Below are positions 1-5,840 of a stretch of DNA of 5,840 bases, one piece after another. The position numbers and the translations under genes were made by a program. The notes under the pieces are model-generated. The model searched no databases, was not told the DNA's origin, and worked only from the letters and a program-made list of their open reading frames with translations. The stretch is from an uncultured Bacilli bacterium (lineage in GTDB: Bacteria > Bacillota_I > Bacilli_A > RF39 > UBA660). The stretch is taken from assembly GCA_944372275.1 (NCBI GenBank), contig CALVYO010000083.1:1-5840 (forward strand). Reading direction: 5' to 3'. How positions within the stretch are numbered: position 1 is the stretch's first letter; every line of letters begins with the position of its first letter.

Positions 1-1
1 A

Positions 2-796
2 GAAACGTATTATAATGTAGGAAAATTATTAAAAGAAGCTGGAAAACATTACGGTGAAGGAATAATAAAAGAATATTTTATTAAGTTAACTAATGAATTA
101 GGTAAAAAGTATGATATTTCATCTTTAAATAAAATGAAAAAATTTTATAATTTAATTGTAAAAATGGCGACAGTGTCACCAAAATTGACATATAGTCATT
201 ATATTGAATTATTATCTATTGATGACATAAGCAAAATAAAATATTATATTAAAGTAATAGAAAATCAAAATTTGTCTGTTCGCCAATTACGAGAAAAAAT
301 AAAAAATAAAGAATACGAGCGATTAGATGATAAAACAAAATTAAAATTAATAACTAAAGAAGATTCTGATGTAAAAGATTTAATTAAAAATCCTATATTG
401 ATTAAAAATAGTCATAATTATGATGAAATATCAGAAAAAATATTAAAACAATTAATATTAGAGGATATTGAAAATTTTATGAAAGAACTTGGTAATTCAT
501 TTTGTTTTATTGCTAGTGAATATAAAATAAAAATAGGAGATAGATATAATTATATAGATTTATTATTATATAACATCGAATTTAATTGTTATGTAGTAGT
601 AGAATTAAAAATAACTGAACTAAAAAAAGAATATATAGGTCAAATAGAAGTATATATGAATTATATAGATAAAACAATAAAAAAAGTAATGCAAGATAAA
701 ACGATCGGCATAATTATCTGTAAGAAAGATAATAAATTTATTATGGAATATTGCAGTGATAAAAGAATTATCGCAAAAGAATATGAATTAGTTTAA
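2..796 (+). CDS. DUF1016/YhcG-type PDDEXK nuclease, 5'-truncated by the window edge
   Basis: The frame is open from base 2, and the residues before the first in-frame ATG (134) already match the family, so that ATG is internal and the true start is left of the window. 264 residues are visible. Residues 1-110 resemble the DUF1016 N-terminal helical domain (ETYYNVGKLL, HYGEGIIKEY, YSHYIELLSID, SVRQLREKI). Residues 130-264 resemble the YhcG C-terminal PDDEXK nuclease fold: an acidic LEDIENF helix around 153-159, Asp186 in YIDLLLYN, the E-x-K pair Glu201/Lys203 in VVELKI, and Gln214 in IGQIEVYMNY. The catalytic set therefore looks intact. Family members occur beside restriction-modification and other mobile or defence genes, and a role in DNA cleavage or repair is usually assumed. 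The substrate is not known from this sequence. The gene is visibly more A+T-rich than dnaG-rpoD, compatible with acquisition. It ends at TAA (794-796), convergent with the DUF6512 gene. Confidence 0.88.
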   Translation, partial: ETYYNVGKLLKEAGKHYGEGIIKEYFIKLTNELGKKYDISSLNKMKKFYNLIVKMATVSPKLTYSHYIELLSIDDISKIKYYIKVIENQNLSVRQLREKIKNKEYERLDDKTKLKLITKEDSDVKDLIKNPILIKNSHNYDEISEKILKQLILEDIENFMKELGNSFCFIASEYKIKIGDRYNYIDLLLYNIEFNCYVVVELKITELKKEYIGQIEVYMNYIDKTIKKVMQDKTIGIIICKKDNKFIMEYCSDKRIIAKEYELV

Positions 797-823
797 AGCC
801 TACACACAATTTTAAAAAAAGTA

Positions 824-980
824 TATATTATAAATGAATAAAAAAGATATAAATGGATATAATGATTATAGATATTAACAAGCATATACTTGTTATATTG
901 CGGTACGCTAATGCTATTTAGCGTTTAATATAGATGGAGATTTCTCCAAAATAAAAAGGATTAATTTCCTTTTTTATTTT
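824..980 (+). ncRNA. Candidate structured small RNA or complex 3' UTR (hairpin cluster)
   Basis: This gap between two convergent genes holds a run of perfect stems. They are TAACAAG/CTTGTTA (876-882 with 889-895, 6-nt loop), ACGCTAA/TTAGCGT (905-911 with 918-924, 6-nt loop), TGGAG/CTCCA (935-939 with 944-948) and the terminator stem at 953-974. An outer helix TATATT/AATATA (894-899 with 927-932) would enclose the second stem with an internal loop at 900-904, competing slightly with the first. A weak promoter candidate, TACACA (801-806), 17 nt, TATATT (824-829), would start an RNA near 836 ending at the terminator. No known riboswitch or RNA family was recognised. It could equally be the 3' UTR of the upstream nuclease gene or, read on the other strand, of the membrane protein gene. 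Existence of the hairpins is certain; a separate RNA gene is inference. Confidence 0.3.
953..980. terminator. Bidirectional intrinsic terminator between the nuclease and DUF6512 genes
   Basis: AAAAAGGA (953-960) pairs perfectly with TCCTTTTT (967-974) around a 6-nt loop and is followed by more T on the + strand. On the - strand the complement also ends in a T-rich run. The stem reaches the TAA stop of the - strand gene (974-976). It fits termination of both convergent transcripts; the stem has only three G/C pairs, so efficiency is uncertain. Confidence 0.65.
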
Positions 981-1504
981 ATATATAAATTAATTCCATA
1001 TTTATCTTTAACTGTATCATAAAATATATAATTTTCTATAGGATTATAAGTTAAATAACCAAATATGATATAAACTAAGATAATGCCTATTATACCAATT
1101 ATATTTTGATATTTTATCGTTTTATATTGTAATATAAAATAACTTAATATTTGTTCAATTAATATTATAATTGCTAGTAATCCAATACTTATTATCATAT
1201 TTTCGCCAATCATTTTATAAATAGGAATAAAAATAATTAAATACAAAATTATCCCAATAATCGGTATTAAAAATAATTGTAATAAAAAATTATTAAAATT
1301 ATTTTTTTTAAGTAATAAATAATCAAATAAACCATAAAAAATAAAAGATGAATAGATCAATTTCATATGTTCCCAAATACTTTCATTGACAGGAAAAAAG
1401 ATACTGAATAATGAATTAGGGAACCAATCATATAAAAAATGAAATAAAAAACATAATAAAAAAATAGCAAAGAATCCGATAATTTTTGTAGTTTTTAGGC
1501 TCAT
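974..1504 (-). CDS. DUF6512-like integral membrane protein
   Basis: A 176-residue protein with about five hydrophobic helices (roughly residues 8-27, 48-65, 73-97, 103-125, 134-153) and the motif PVNESIWEH (38-46) after the first helix. That motif plus the size and topology are what I recognise from the DUF6512 family of uncharacterised Firmicutes membrane proteins; no function is known to me. The start is set at ATG 1504. A longer reading from GTG at 1513 is possible, but its first base lies inside the Shine-Dalgarno sequence GAGGAG (1518-1513), which sits 8 nt before the ATG. The C-terminal tail (154-176) is polar. The gene stands alone, divergent from dnaG with a 105-bp gap and convergent with the nuclease gene. 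No clear promoter was identified for it. The family call is from pattern memory and not from a search. Confidence 0.75.
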   Translation of the reverse strand: MSLKTTKIIGFFAIFLLCFLFHFLYDWFPNSLFSIFFPVNESIWEHMKLIYSSFIFYGLFDYLLLKKNNFNNFLLQLFLIPIIGIILYLIIFIPIYKMIGENMIISIGLLAIIILIEQILSYFILQYKTIKYQNIIGIIGIILVYIIFGYLTYNPIENYIFYDTVKDKYGINLYIK

Positions 1505-1609
1505 TTTGTTCACTCCTCATTAAATAATATGAAAAATTTTAAAAAAAATATGTAAAAAAAAAGGAAATTGTTAGTTTTTGTCGTATATTAATAAGTAGGG
1601 GAGATAAAT

Positions 1610-3337
1610 ATGCAAACATTATCACAAGAACAAATTAATGAAATAAGAAATAGTGTTGATATAGTCGATGTAGTATCAAAATACATTCCTCTTACTAAAA
1701 AAGGGAAAAATTATTTTGGTGTATGTCCTTTTCATGAAGATAGTGATCCATCATTAAGTGTTTCACCAGATAAACAGATATTTTCTTGTTTTTCTTGTCA
1801 TACTGCTGGTAATGTTTTTAATTTTATCAAAGAATATGAACACGTTTCTTTTATCGAAGCGGTTAAAATGGTTGCTGAAATGGCAGGTATTAATATTAAC
1901 ATTAATACTAAAAATACTAAAACAATAAAAAATAATGATATATATAAAATATATGATATCGGTCAAAAATTTTATGTAAATAATATTAATACACAATTTG
2001 GAAAAGAAGCAAAAGAATATTTATATAAAAGACAAATAAATGATGATTTAATAAAAGAATTTGAAATTGGACTAGCTATTAGAAATAGTAAAGCATTATC
2101 TAATTTATTAGAAAAAAAACAATTTAAAGAAAAAGATTTAATCGATAGTGGTTTAATAGTAAAAGATGAAAGAGGATTTCACGATTTCTTTTATGATCGG
2201 ATTATGTTTCCTTTACACGATATAAATAATAAAGTAATTGGTTATAGTGGTAGAATATATACAAATATTGATGCCCCTAAATATGTCAACAGTAAGGAAC
2301 ACATATTGTTTAAAAAAGGTGAATTTGTTTATAATTATGCTAGAGCCAAAAATGAATGTCGAATGAAAAATACCGTTATTATTATGGAAGGATTTATGGA
2401 TGTCATTAGAGCATATAGTGCTGGAGTAAAAAATGTTGTAGCCACACTAGGAACCGCTTTTACTAAAGAACACGCTAATATAATTAGACGCTTAGCGAGT
2501 AACATCATTATATGTTTTGATGGCGATAAAGCAGGGGCCAAAGCGACGATGGCTTGTAGTGACATATTATTAGAACATAACATAATACCTAAGATAGTTA
2601 GATTAGAAGAAGATTTAGATCCCGATGAATATATTTTAAAATATGGTAAAGATAAATTTATTGAAAAAATAAATAATCCAATGAGTGTAATGGATTTTAA
2701 ATTAAATTATTTAAAAAATAATAAAGATTTAAGTCAAACGGTAGATAAAGCAAAATATGCTAAAGAAGTAATCGAACAATTAAATAATATTGATGATGAT
2801 ATTTTAAGAGAAGTAACATTAAAAAAATTAAGCAAAGAAACAGATTTAGATGTTGATTTTCTAAAAGATAAATTAGTAAAAAAAGAACCTGTTAAAATAA
2901 ATAAACCAAAAATTGTTCAAACTAATAAATACGATATGGCGCAATTAGGATTATTATTTTATATGTTACGAAGTGGTGAAGTTATTAAAATGTTCGACAA
3001 TAGGACAATCTATTTTCCAACTAAGGAATATCGAATGTTAGCCCACGAAATAAGTTATTTTTATAAAAATAATAATTATATAAATGAAGCTGATTTCTTA
3101 TCAGATTTAGATAGTGAATTAGTTTCGGTGGTAGGTAAAATAGAATCTTTAAATTTAAATGAAAATTATAGTAACAATTTAATAATCGATTATTTTGATG
3201 CTATTGAAGAAAAAAATATCGATGATGAATGTAACAGATTAACTAAATTAATGAATGAAGAAACAGATTTAGAAAAAAAAGCTGAATTAGGACAAAGAAT
3301 ATTAGAATTAGTGGTAAGGAGAGAGAAAAATGTTTAA
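1610..3337 (+). CDS. dnaG: DNA primase DnaG
   Basis: DnaG synthesises the short RNA primers for lagging-strand replication, working with the replicative helicase at the fork. The 575-residue length is close to the family norm (about 580-600). Domains in order are: the N-terminal zinc-binding CHC2 module with ligands Cys39, His42, Cys60 and Cys63; the RNA polymerase core with [10 protein letters not shown] (195-204) and GYSGR (211-215); the TOPRIM fold with Glu260-Gly261 and Asp264 in EGFMDV, and Asp304/Asp306 in DGD for metal binding; then a linker near 424-440 and a helical helicase-interaction domain to the end. All catalytic and zinc residues are present. The start ATG follows the strong site AGGGGAG (1597-1603) by 6 nt. 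The gene overlaps rpoD by 8 nt, so the two are co-transcribed and probably translationally coupled. The rpsU gene that often precedes this pair in other bacteria is absent; a DUF6512 gene lies divergently upstream instead. Confidence 0.98.
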   Translation: MQTLSQEQINEIRNSVDIVDVVSKYIPLTKKGKNYFGVCPFHEDSDPSLSVSPDKQIFSCFSCHTAGNVFNFIKEYEHVSFIEAVKMVAEMAGINININTKNTKTIKNNDIYKIYDIGQKFYVNNINTQFGKEAKEYLYKRQINDDLIKEFEIGLAIRNSKALSNLLEKKQFKEKDLIDSGLIVKDERGFHDFFYDRIMFPLHDINNKVIGYSGRIYTNIDAPKYVNSKEHILFKKGEFVYNYARAKNECRMKNTVIIMEGFMDVIRAYSAGVKNVVATLGTAFTKEHANIIRRLASNIIICFDGDKAGAKATMACSDILLEHNIIPKIVRLEEDLDPDEYILKYGKDKFIEKINNPMSVMDFKLNYLKNNKDLSQTVDKAKYAKEVIEQLNNIDDDILREVTLKKLSKETDLDVDFLKDKLVKKEPVKINKPKIVQTNKYDMAQLGLLFYMLRSGEVIKMFDNRTIYFPTKEYRMLAHEISYFYKNNNYINEADFLSDLDSELVSVVGKIESLNLNENYSNNLIIDYFDAIEEKNIDDECNRLTKLMNEETDLEKKAELGQRILELVVRREKNV

Positions 3338-4406
3338 TGAAATTAAATCGTTTACAGAAAGAAAAGAAGAATTAGTAAAATTAGGGAAAGAACAAGGTTA
3401 TTTAACTTATGAAAATTTAGCGCTAGCCTTAAAAGGATTAGAGTTAGATGCCGACTCATTAGATGATTTATATAATATTTTAAATGAAAATAACATTCCT
3501 GTTGTTTCAGAAGAAGAAACAGAAGGTGGATCAGAAAAAATATTATTAGATGATAATACAATAACAAAAGATTTAAATATTAATGATCCAGTTAGAATGT
3601 ATTTAAAAGAAATTGGGCAAATTAAATTGTTAACAAATGAAGAGGAATTAGAATTAGCTGATCGTATATTAGAAAATGATGAAGAGGCTAAAAAAACTTT
3701 AGCAGAGGCTAATTTAAGATTAGTCGTAAGTATTGCTAAAAGATATGTTGGAAGAGGAATGTTGTTTTTAGATTTAATTCAAGAAGGTAATATTGGATTA
3801 ATGAAAGCCGTTGAAAAATTCGATGTTTCCAAAGGATACAAATTCTCGACATATGCAACTTGGTGGATTAGACAAGCTATAACAAGAGCCATAGCCGATC
3901 AAGCAAGAACAATTCGTGTTCCTGTCCATATGGTTGAAACTATCAATAAATTAGCCCGTATTCAAAGACAATTAACGCTTGAACTAAATAGAGAACCAAC
4001 CGAAGAAGAATTAGCTAAAAAAATGAATACATCAGTTGATAAAATAAGAGAAATATATAAAATAAGTCAAGAACCAGTTAGTTTAGAAACACCAATTGGT
4101 GAAGAAGATGATTCCCATTTAGGCGATTTTATTAAAGATGAACATAATATGAGTCCCGAAGAATATGCAACTAACGAAATGTTAAAAGATGAAATAAGTG
4201 ATATTTTATTAACTTTAACAGAAAGGGAAGAAAAAGTAATTAGATTAAGATTTGGTTTAGAGGATGGTAAGGCTAGAACTTTAGAAGAAGTTGGGCAATT
4301 ATTCGGAGTTACTAGGGAACGTATAAGACAAATTGAAGCAAAAGCCTTAAGAAAACTAAGACATCCTTCTCGTTCACGTAAATTAAGAGATTATTTAGAT
4401 AACTAA
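3330..4406 (+). CDS. rpoD: Primary RNA polymerase sigma factor (sigma-70/sigma-A family)
   Basis: The housekeeping sigma factor directs RNA polymerase to -10/-35 promoters. At 358 residues it is a short, Firmicutes-type sigma-A without the long non-conserved insert of the E. coli protein. A small region 1.1-like segment covers about 1-57 and an acidic linker follows (58-80). Region 1.2 starts at [11 protein letters not shown] (86-96) and region 2 runs from about 120 to 195, with [27 protein letters not shown] and the -10-binding [13 protein letters not shown] (172-184). Region 3 begins at [13 protein letters not shown], and region 4 ends in the -35-binding helix-turn-helix [20 protein letters not shown] (317-336). 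The start ATG is 8 nt after AAGGAG (3316-3321), inside the end of dnaG. The dnaG-rpoD order is the conserved core of the macromolecular synthesis operon. A terminator begins at the stop codon. A consensus promoter of the kind this protein should recognise lies in the same window at 4700-4728. Confidence 0.98.
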   Translation: MFNEIKSFTERKEELVKLGKEQGYLTYENLALALKGLELDADSLDDLYNILNENNIPVVSEEETEGGSEKILLDDNTITKDLNINDPVRMYLKEIGQIKLLTNEEELELADRILENDEEAKKTLAEANLRLVVSIAKRYVGRGMLFLDLIQEGNIGLMKAVEKFDVSKGYKFSTYATWWIRQAITRAIADQARTIRVPVHMVETINKLARIQRQLTLELNREPTEEELAKKMNTSVDKIREIYKISQEPVSLETPIGEEDDSHLGDFIKDEHNMSPEEYATNEMLKDEISDILLTLTEREEKVIRLRFGLEDGKARTLEEVGQLFGVTRERIRQIEAKALRKLRHPSRSRKLRDYLDN

Positions 4407-4440
4407 AAAAATTAAGTCATTTACAAACTTAATTTTTTTT
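4405..4440. terminator. Bidirectional intrinsic terminator between rpoD and the Xre gene
   Basis: The sequence at 4405-4417 (A run, then TTAAGT) pairs perfectly with 4427-4439 (ACTTAA, then T run) around a 9-nt loop, giving a 13-bp stem with T tracts on both strands. The stem includes the last bases of the rpoD stop codon on one strand and the stop codon of the convergent Xre gene (4429-4431) on the other, leaving 22 bp between the two coding regions. Confidence 0.8.
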
Positions 4441-4650
4441 GGGATATTTTTTTTCATCTGTTCTTTCAACTATGTAATCGATAGATGTATTATAATAATC
4501 TGCCAACATAATTAATAAATCAATAGGAATATCTCTTTTTCCTGTTTCATATAAACTATATTGTTGACGAGTAATTTTTAAGTATTTTGCAATATCAACT
4601 TGATATTTATCTTTATCTTCACGTAAATCACGCAATCTTTTAAGATACAT
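4429..4650 (-). CDS. Small Xre-family (HTH_3) DNA-binding transcriptional regulator
   Basis: The 73-residue protein is almost entirely one lambda-Cro/phage-repressor-type helix-turn-helix domain. It has an N-terminal helix (LKRLRDLREDK), helix 2 VDIAKYLKI (18-26), the recognition helix TRQQYSLYETGKR (27-39), and the typical ending IPIDLLIMLADYYNTSIDYI (41-60). A short charged tail follows. There is no ligand-binding or protease domain, so control must come through its level or a partner. Such proteins usually act as dimeric repressors on palindromic sites. The start ATG is preceded 7 nt upstream by GAGGAAG (4664-4658). It is divergent from the lipoprotein gene, whose promoter carries two matching palindromes (4707-4722 and 4738-4752); repression of that promoter is the natural inference but is not shown. 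Only weak promoter-like sequence (a TATTAT at 4672-4667, - strand) was seen for the gene itself. It is convergent with rpoD and unlikely to belong to that operon. Confidence 0.93.
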   Translation of the reverse strand: MYLKRLRDLREDKDKYQVDIAKYLKITRQQYSLYETGKRDIPIDLLIMLADYYNTSIDYIVERTDEKKYPKKN

Positions 4651-4699
4651 ATACTCACTTCCTCGTATAATATTTTCTCATAGTAAACTTAAAAATAGC

Positions 4700-4728
4700 T
4701 TGACACGCATTCGTTTGAATGCTATAAT
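4700..4728 (+). promoter_or_regulatory. Perfect extended-consensus sigma-A promoter for the lipoprotein gene
   Basis: TTGACA (4700-4705) and TATAAT (4723-4728) both match consensus exactly, with the optimal 17-bp spacer, and the -10 is preceded by TGC (4720-4722), giving the extended TGnTATAAT form. Transcription should begin near 4735, leaving a 5' UTR of about 125 nt before the TTG start at 4860. An unrepressed promoter of this quality would be among the strongest in the cell, which fits tight control by a repressor. Confidence 0.92.
4707..4722. promoter_or_regulatory. Operator candidate O1, in the promoter spacer
   Basis: GCATTC (4707-4712) and GAATGC (4717-4722) form a perfect 6-bp inverted repeat around GTTT. 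It fills the spacer between -35 and -10, so a bound protein would block polymerase directly. The size fits the roughly 14-16 bp sites of Xre-type dimers, and the Xre gene begins 57 bp away on the other strand. The binding protein is inferred. Confidence 0.7.
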
Positions 4729-4737
4729 TTAAATGGA

Positions 4738-4752
4738 GCATTCGATTGAATG
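4738..4752. promoter_or_regulatory. Operator candidate O2, just after the predicted transcription start
   Basis: GCATTCGATTGAATG differs from the first 15 bases of O1 by a single base and keeps the CATTC/GAATG inverted repeat (4739-4743 with 4748-4752). Its centre is 31 bp from that of O1, close to three helical turns, so two dimers would sit on the same DNA face. It covers roughly +4 to +18 of the predicted transcript. Confidence 0.7.
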
Positions 4753-4759
4753 ATTACCA

Positions 4760-4796
4760 CATATATTTATTTTGGCCAATTAAAAATAAATATATG
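4760..4796 (+). repeat. Leader hairpin 1 (14-bp perfect inverted repeat)
   Basis: CATATATTTATTTT (4760-4773) pairs perfectly with 4783-4796, leaving a 9-nt loop GGCCAATTA (4774-4782). It lies in the predicted 5' UTR about 25 nt after the transcription start. There is no T run after the stem, so it is not an intrinsic terminator. Possible roles are mRNA stabilisation, a protein-binding site, or a dyad for DNA binding. Confidence 0.75.
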
Positions 4797-4797
4797 C

Positions 4798-4831
4798 AAT
4801 TATATTAAATAACCTTCAATTTAATATAATT
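4798..4831 (+). repeat. Leader hairpin 2 (13-bp perfect inverted repeat)
   Basis: AATTATATTAAAT (4798-4810) pairs perfectly with 4819-4831 around the 8-nt loop AACCTTCA (4811-4818). It begins one base after hairpin 1 and ends 15 nt before the Shine-Dalgarno. The stem is A/T only. The loop bases CCTT (4813-4816) can pair with AAGG of the ribosome binding site (4847-4850), only 4 bp, so a loop-to-SD contact is possible but weak. Confidence 0.75.
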
Positions 4832-4846
4832 ATTTTCTATGTTAGT

Positions 4847-4852
4847 AAGGAG
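4847..4852 (+). promoter_or_regulatory. Ribosome binding site that fixes the TTG start of the lipoprotein
   Basis: AAGGAG stands 7 nt before TTG at 4860-4862. The next in-frame Met codon is residue 11, inside the hydrophobic signal segment, so only the TTG start leaves the positively charged n-region (KRK) needed for export. Confidence 0.85.
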
Positions 4853-4859
4853 TGACATT

Positions 4860-5840
4860 TTGAAAAGAAAAATATTTTTATTATTAGTTATGGGGGTGTT
4901 TTTGACTACTACTTTGTTTGGATGTAGTTGTAGTAAAAAAGAAGAATTTACAATTACATTTGATAGTAATGGAGGAAGTAGTGTTGCAAGTCAAACAGTT
5001 TTAAAAGATGAATTGGTAACAAAACCAACCGATCCAACTAAAGATGGTTATATTTTTGATACATGGTTATTAAATGATGAACCTTATGATTTTAATAGTC
5101 CGGTTACAGAAGATATTACTTTAAAAGCTAGTTGGGTAGAAGAAGCATCTGTCGTTAGTTACAAAGTTTCTTTTGACGTTGATGGTAGTATTAATATCGT
5201 AAGTGTAATTGAAGGAAAAACAGTGACAAGTCCAAGTGATCCAACTAAAGAAGGTTATAAGTTTATTGGTTGGTATAATGATGATAAGTTGTTTGATTTT
5301 AAAACTTCAATTTATTCTGATATTACTTTAGTGGCAAAATGGGAAAAAGTAGAGCAATCAAGTGAAGTAACTAAATACACTGTTAAATTTGATAGTAATG
5401 GAGGAAGTAGCGTTGCAAGTCAAACTGTAAAAGAAGGTAATACAGTTAGTAAACCTGCAAATCCAACAAGAAGTGGTTATAAATTTGTTAGTTGGCAACT
5501 AAATGGCAAAGATTATAACTTCAGTAGTAAAGTTACAAAAAATATTACATTAACGGCAAAATGGGAAAAAGTAGAGCAACCAAGTGAAGTAACTAAATAT
5601 ACTGTTAAATTTGATAGTAATGGAGGAAGTAATGTTGCAAGTCAAACTGTAAAAGAAGGTAATACAGTTAGTAAACCTACAAATCCAACAAGAAGTGGTT
5701 ATAAATTTGTTAGTTGGCAATTAAATGGCAAAGATTATAACTTCAGTAGTAAAATTACAAAGAATATTACTTTAGTAGCAAAATGGGAAAAAATTCCAGA
5801 TACTTATACAATTAAATTTGAAAAGTATGATGCTTATTCA
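4860..5840 (+). CDS. Lipoprotein with tandem InlB-type B repeats (Listeria-Bacteroides repeat), 3'-truncated by the window edge
   Basis: 327 codons are open from TTG 4860 to the right edge with no stop. Residues 1-21 form a lipoprotein signal peptide: KRK, a hydrophobic core, and the lipobox LFGC with Cys22 as the predicted lipidated residue, so the mature protein should be anchored on the outer face of the membrane. After a short KKEE linker come four complete B repeats at about 30-92, 101-161, 173-235 and 247-309, and a fifth begins near 315. The repeat pattern is visible as FDSNGGSSVASQTV, then P-x-x-P-T-(K/R)-x-GY-x-F-x-x-W, and finally ITL-x-A-x-W. Such repeats are beta-rich surface modules found in internalins and many gut-bacterial surface proteins, where they act as stalks or adhesive parts; the ligand here is unknown. 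Repeat 2 is the most diverged and lacks the NGG motif. The missing C-terminus could hold an effector or binding domain. Expression should depend on the promoter and operators just upstream. Confidence 0.92.
   Translation, partial: MKRKIFLLLVMGVFLTTTLFGCSCSKKEEFTITFDSNGGSSVASQTVLKDELVTKPTDPTKDGYIFDTWLLNDEPYDFNSPVTEDITLKASWVEEASVVSYKVSFDVDGSINIVSVIEGKTVTSPSDPTKEGYKFIGWYNDDKLFDFKTSIYSDITLVAKWEKVEQSSEVTKYTVKFDSNGGSSVASQTVKEGNTVSKPANPTRSGYKFVSWQLNGKDYNFSSKVTKNITLTAKWEKVEQPSEVTKYTVKFDSNGGSNVASQTVKEGNTVSKPTNPTRSGYKFVSWQLNGKDYNFSSKITKNITLVAKWEKIPDTYTIKFEKYDAYS
5349..5792 (+). repeat. Two adjacent 222-bp tandem units within the lipoprotein gene
   Basis: Bases 5349-5570 and 5571-5792 align without gaps, with about 12 differences counted by eye (roughly 95% identity). 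Each unit encodes 74 residues: a VEQxSEVTK linker plus one B repeat. Part of repeat 1 (from 4959) is also nearly identical at the DNA level to the matching part of these units. The similarity, synonymous sites included, indicates recent duplication or gene conversion, so copy number may vary between strains. Confidence 0.9.

Noticed and set aside
134..796. Nuclease gene starting at the ATG at 134
   Set aside because: The 44 codons before it are open and match the DUF1016 N-terminal domain, and no ribosome binding site precedes 134. The ATG is an internal Met.
853..921. Possible 22-residue hydrophobic peptide (start MDIMIIDINK), which could suggest a type I toxin
   Set aside because: There is no Shine-Dalgarno before it, and its 3' half is the hairpin sequence. 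Frames this short arise by chance in such A/T-rich DNA.
1505..1513. GTG start at 1513 for the DUF6512 gene
   Set aside because: The GTG overlaps the Shine-Dalgarno sequence GAGGAG, which is correctly spaced for the ATG at 1504.
1763..1996. Antisense open frame opposite dnaG
   Set aside because: It lies wholly inside dnaG, has low-complexity hydrophobic composition, no recognisable domain and no ribosome binding site. The same applies to the antisense frames at 2335-2583 (in dnaG) and 3352-3567 (in rpoD).
4733..4753. Short upstream frame (MEHSIE, stop) in the lipoprotein leader
   Set aside because: Its ATG falls at the predicted transcription start with no ribosome binding site, and the sequence is explained by operator O2.
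4700..4831. Invertible (phase-variable) promoter
   Set aside because: The inverted repeats here are each short-loop palindromes on one side of the promoter. No pair of arms flanks the promoter, and no recombinase gene is visible.
5349..5792. CRISPR-like or mobile-element repeat
   Set aside because: The 222-bp units are contiguous, in frame and encode protein repeats. There are no spacers, transposase or terminal inverted repeats.
1..5840. Mycoplasma-type genetic code (TGA = Trp)
   Set aside because: All Trp codons inspected are TGG, no gene contains an in-frame TGA, and all visible stops are TAA. The low G+C alone is not evidence for recoding.

Overview
The window looks like chromosomal DNA from a very A+T-rich, low-GC Gram-positive relative (a Bacilli/Mollicutes-like gut lineage is the best guess). 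The evidence is the dnaG-rpoD pair, strong AGGAG-type ribosome binding sites, a lipoprotein carrying Listeria-Bacteroides repeats, and heavy use of A/T-ending codons. Every tryptophan codon inspected is TGG and no gene reads through TGA, so nothing here calls for the Mycoplasma-type code in which TGA means Trp.

Layout, left to right. (1) A DUF1016/YhcG-type PDDEXK nuclease enters from the left edge on the + strand and ends at 796; its true start lies outside the window. (2) A 177-base gap (797-973) holds several back-to-back hairpins, ending in a terminator shared with the next, convergent gene. It may encode a small structured RNA. (3) A five-helix membrane protein of the DUF6512 type lies on the - strand (974-1504); its start is corrected to an ATG. 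(4) The replication/transcription operon dnaG-rpoD (1610-4406, + strand) has an 8-base gene overlap. (5) A bidirectional terminator is shared with a convergent 73-residue Xre-family repressor gene (4429-4650, - strand). (6) A divergent leader region (4651-4859) carries a perfect extended-consensus sigma-A promoter. It also has two near-identical palindromic operator candidates 31 bp apart and two long perfect hairpins in the predicted 5' UTR. (7) A TTG-initiated lipoprotein gene with tandem InlB-type B repeats runs off the right edge (4860 onward).

How the parts may work together. DnaG and the primary sigma factor are housekeeping. The nuclease and the DUF6512 protein are accessory and show no visible link to them. 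The most interesting unit is the right-hand one: a small repressor gene transcribed away from a maximal-strength promoter whose spacer and initially transcribed region both carry the same palindrome. This reads as a repressor-controlled on/off switch for a surface lipoprotein, with a structured leader RNA as a possible second layer. The direct sequence observations are firm. The repressor-operator link and the role of the leader are inference.
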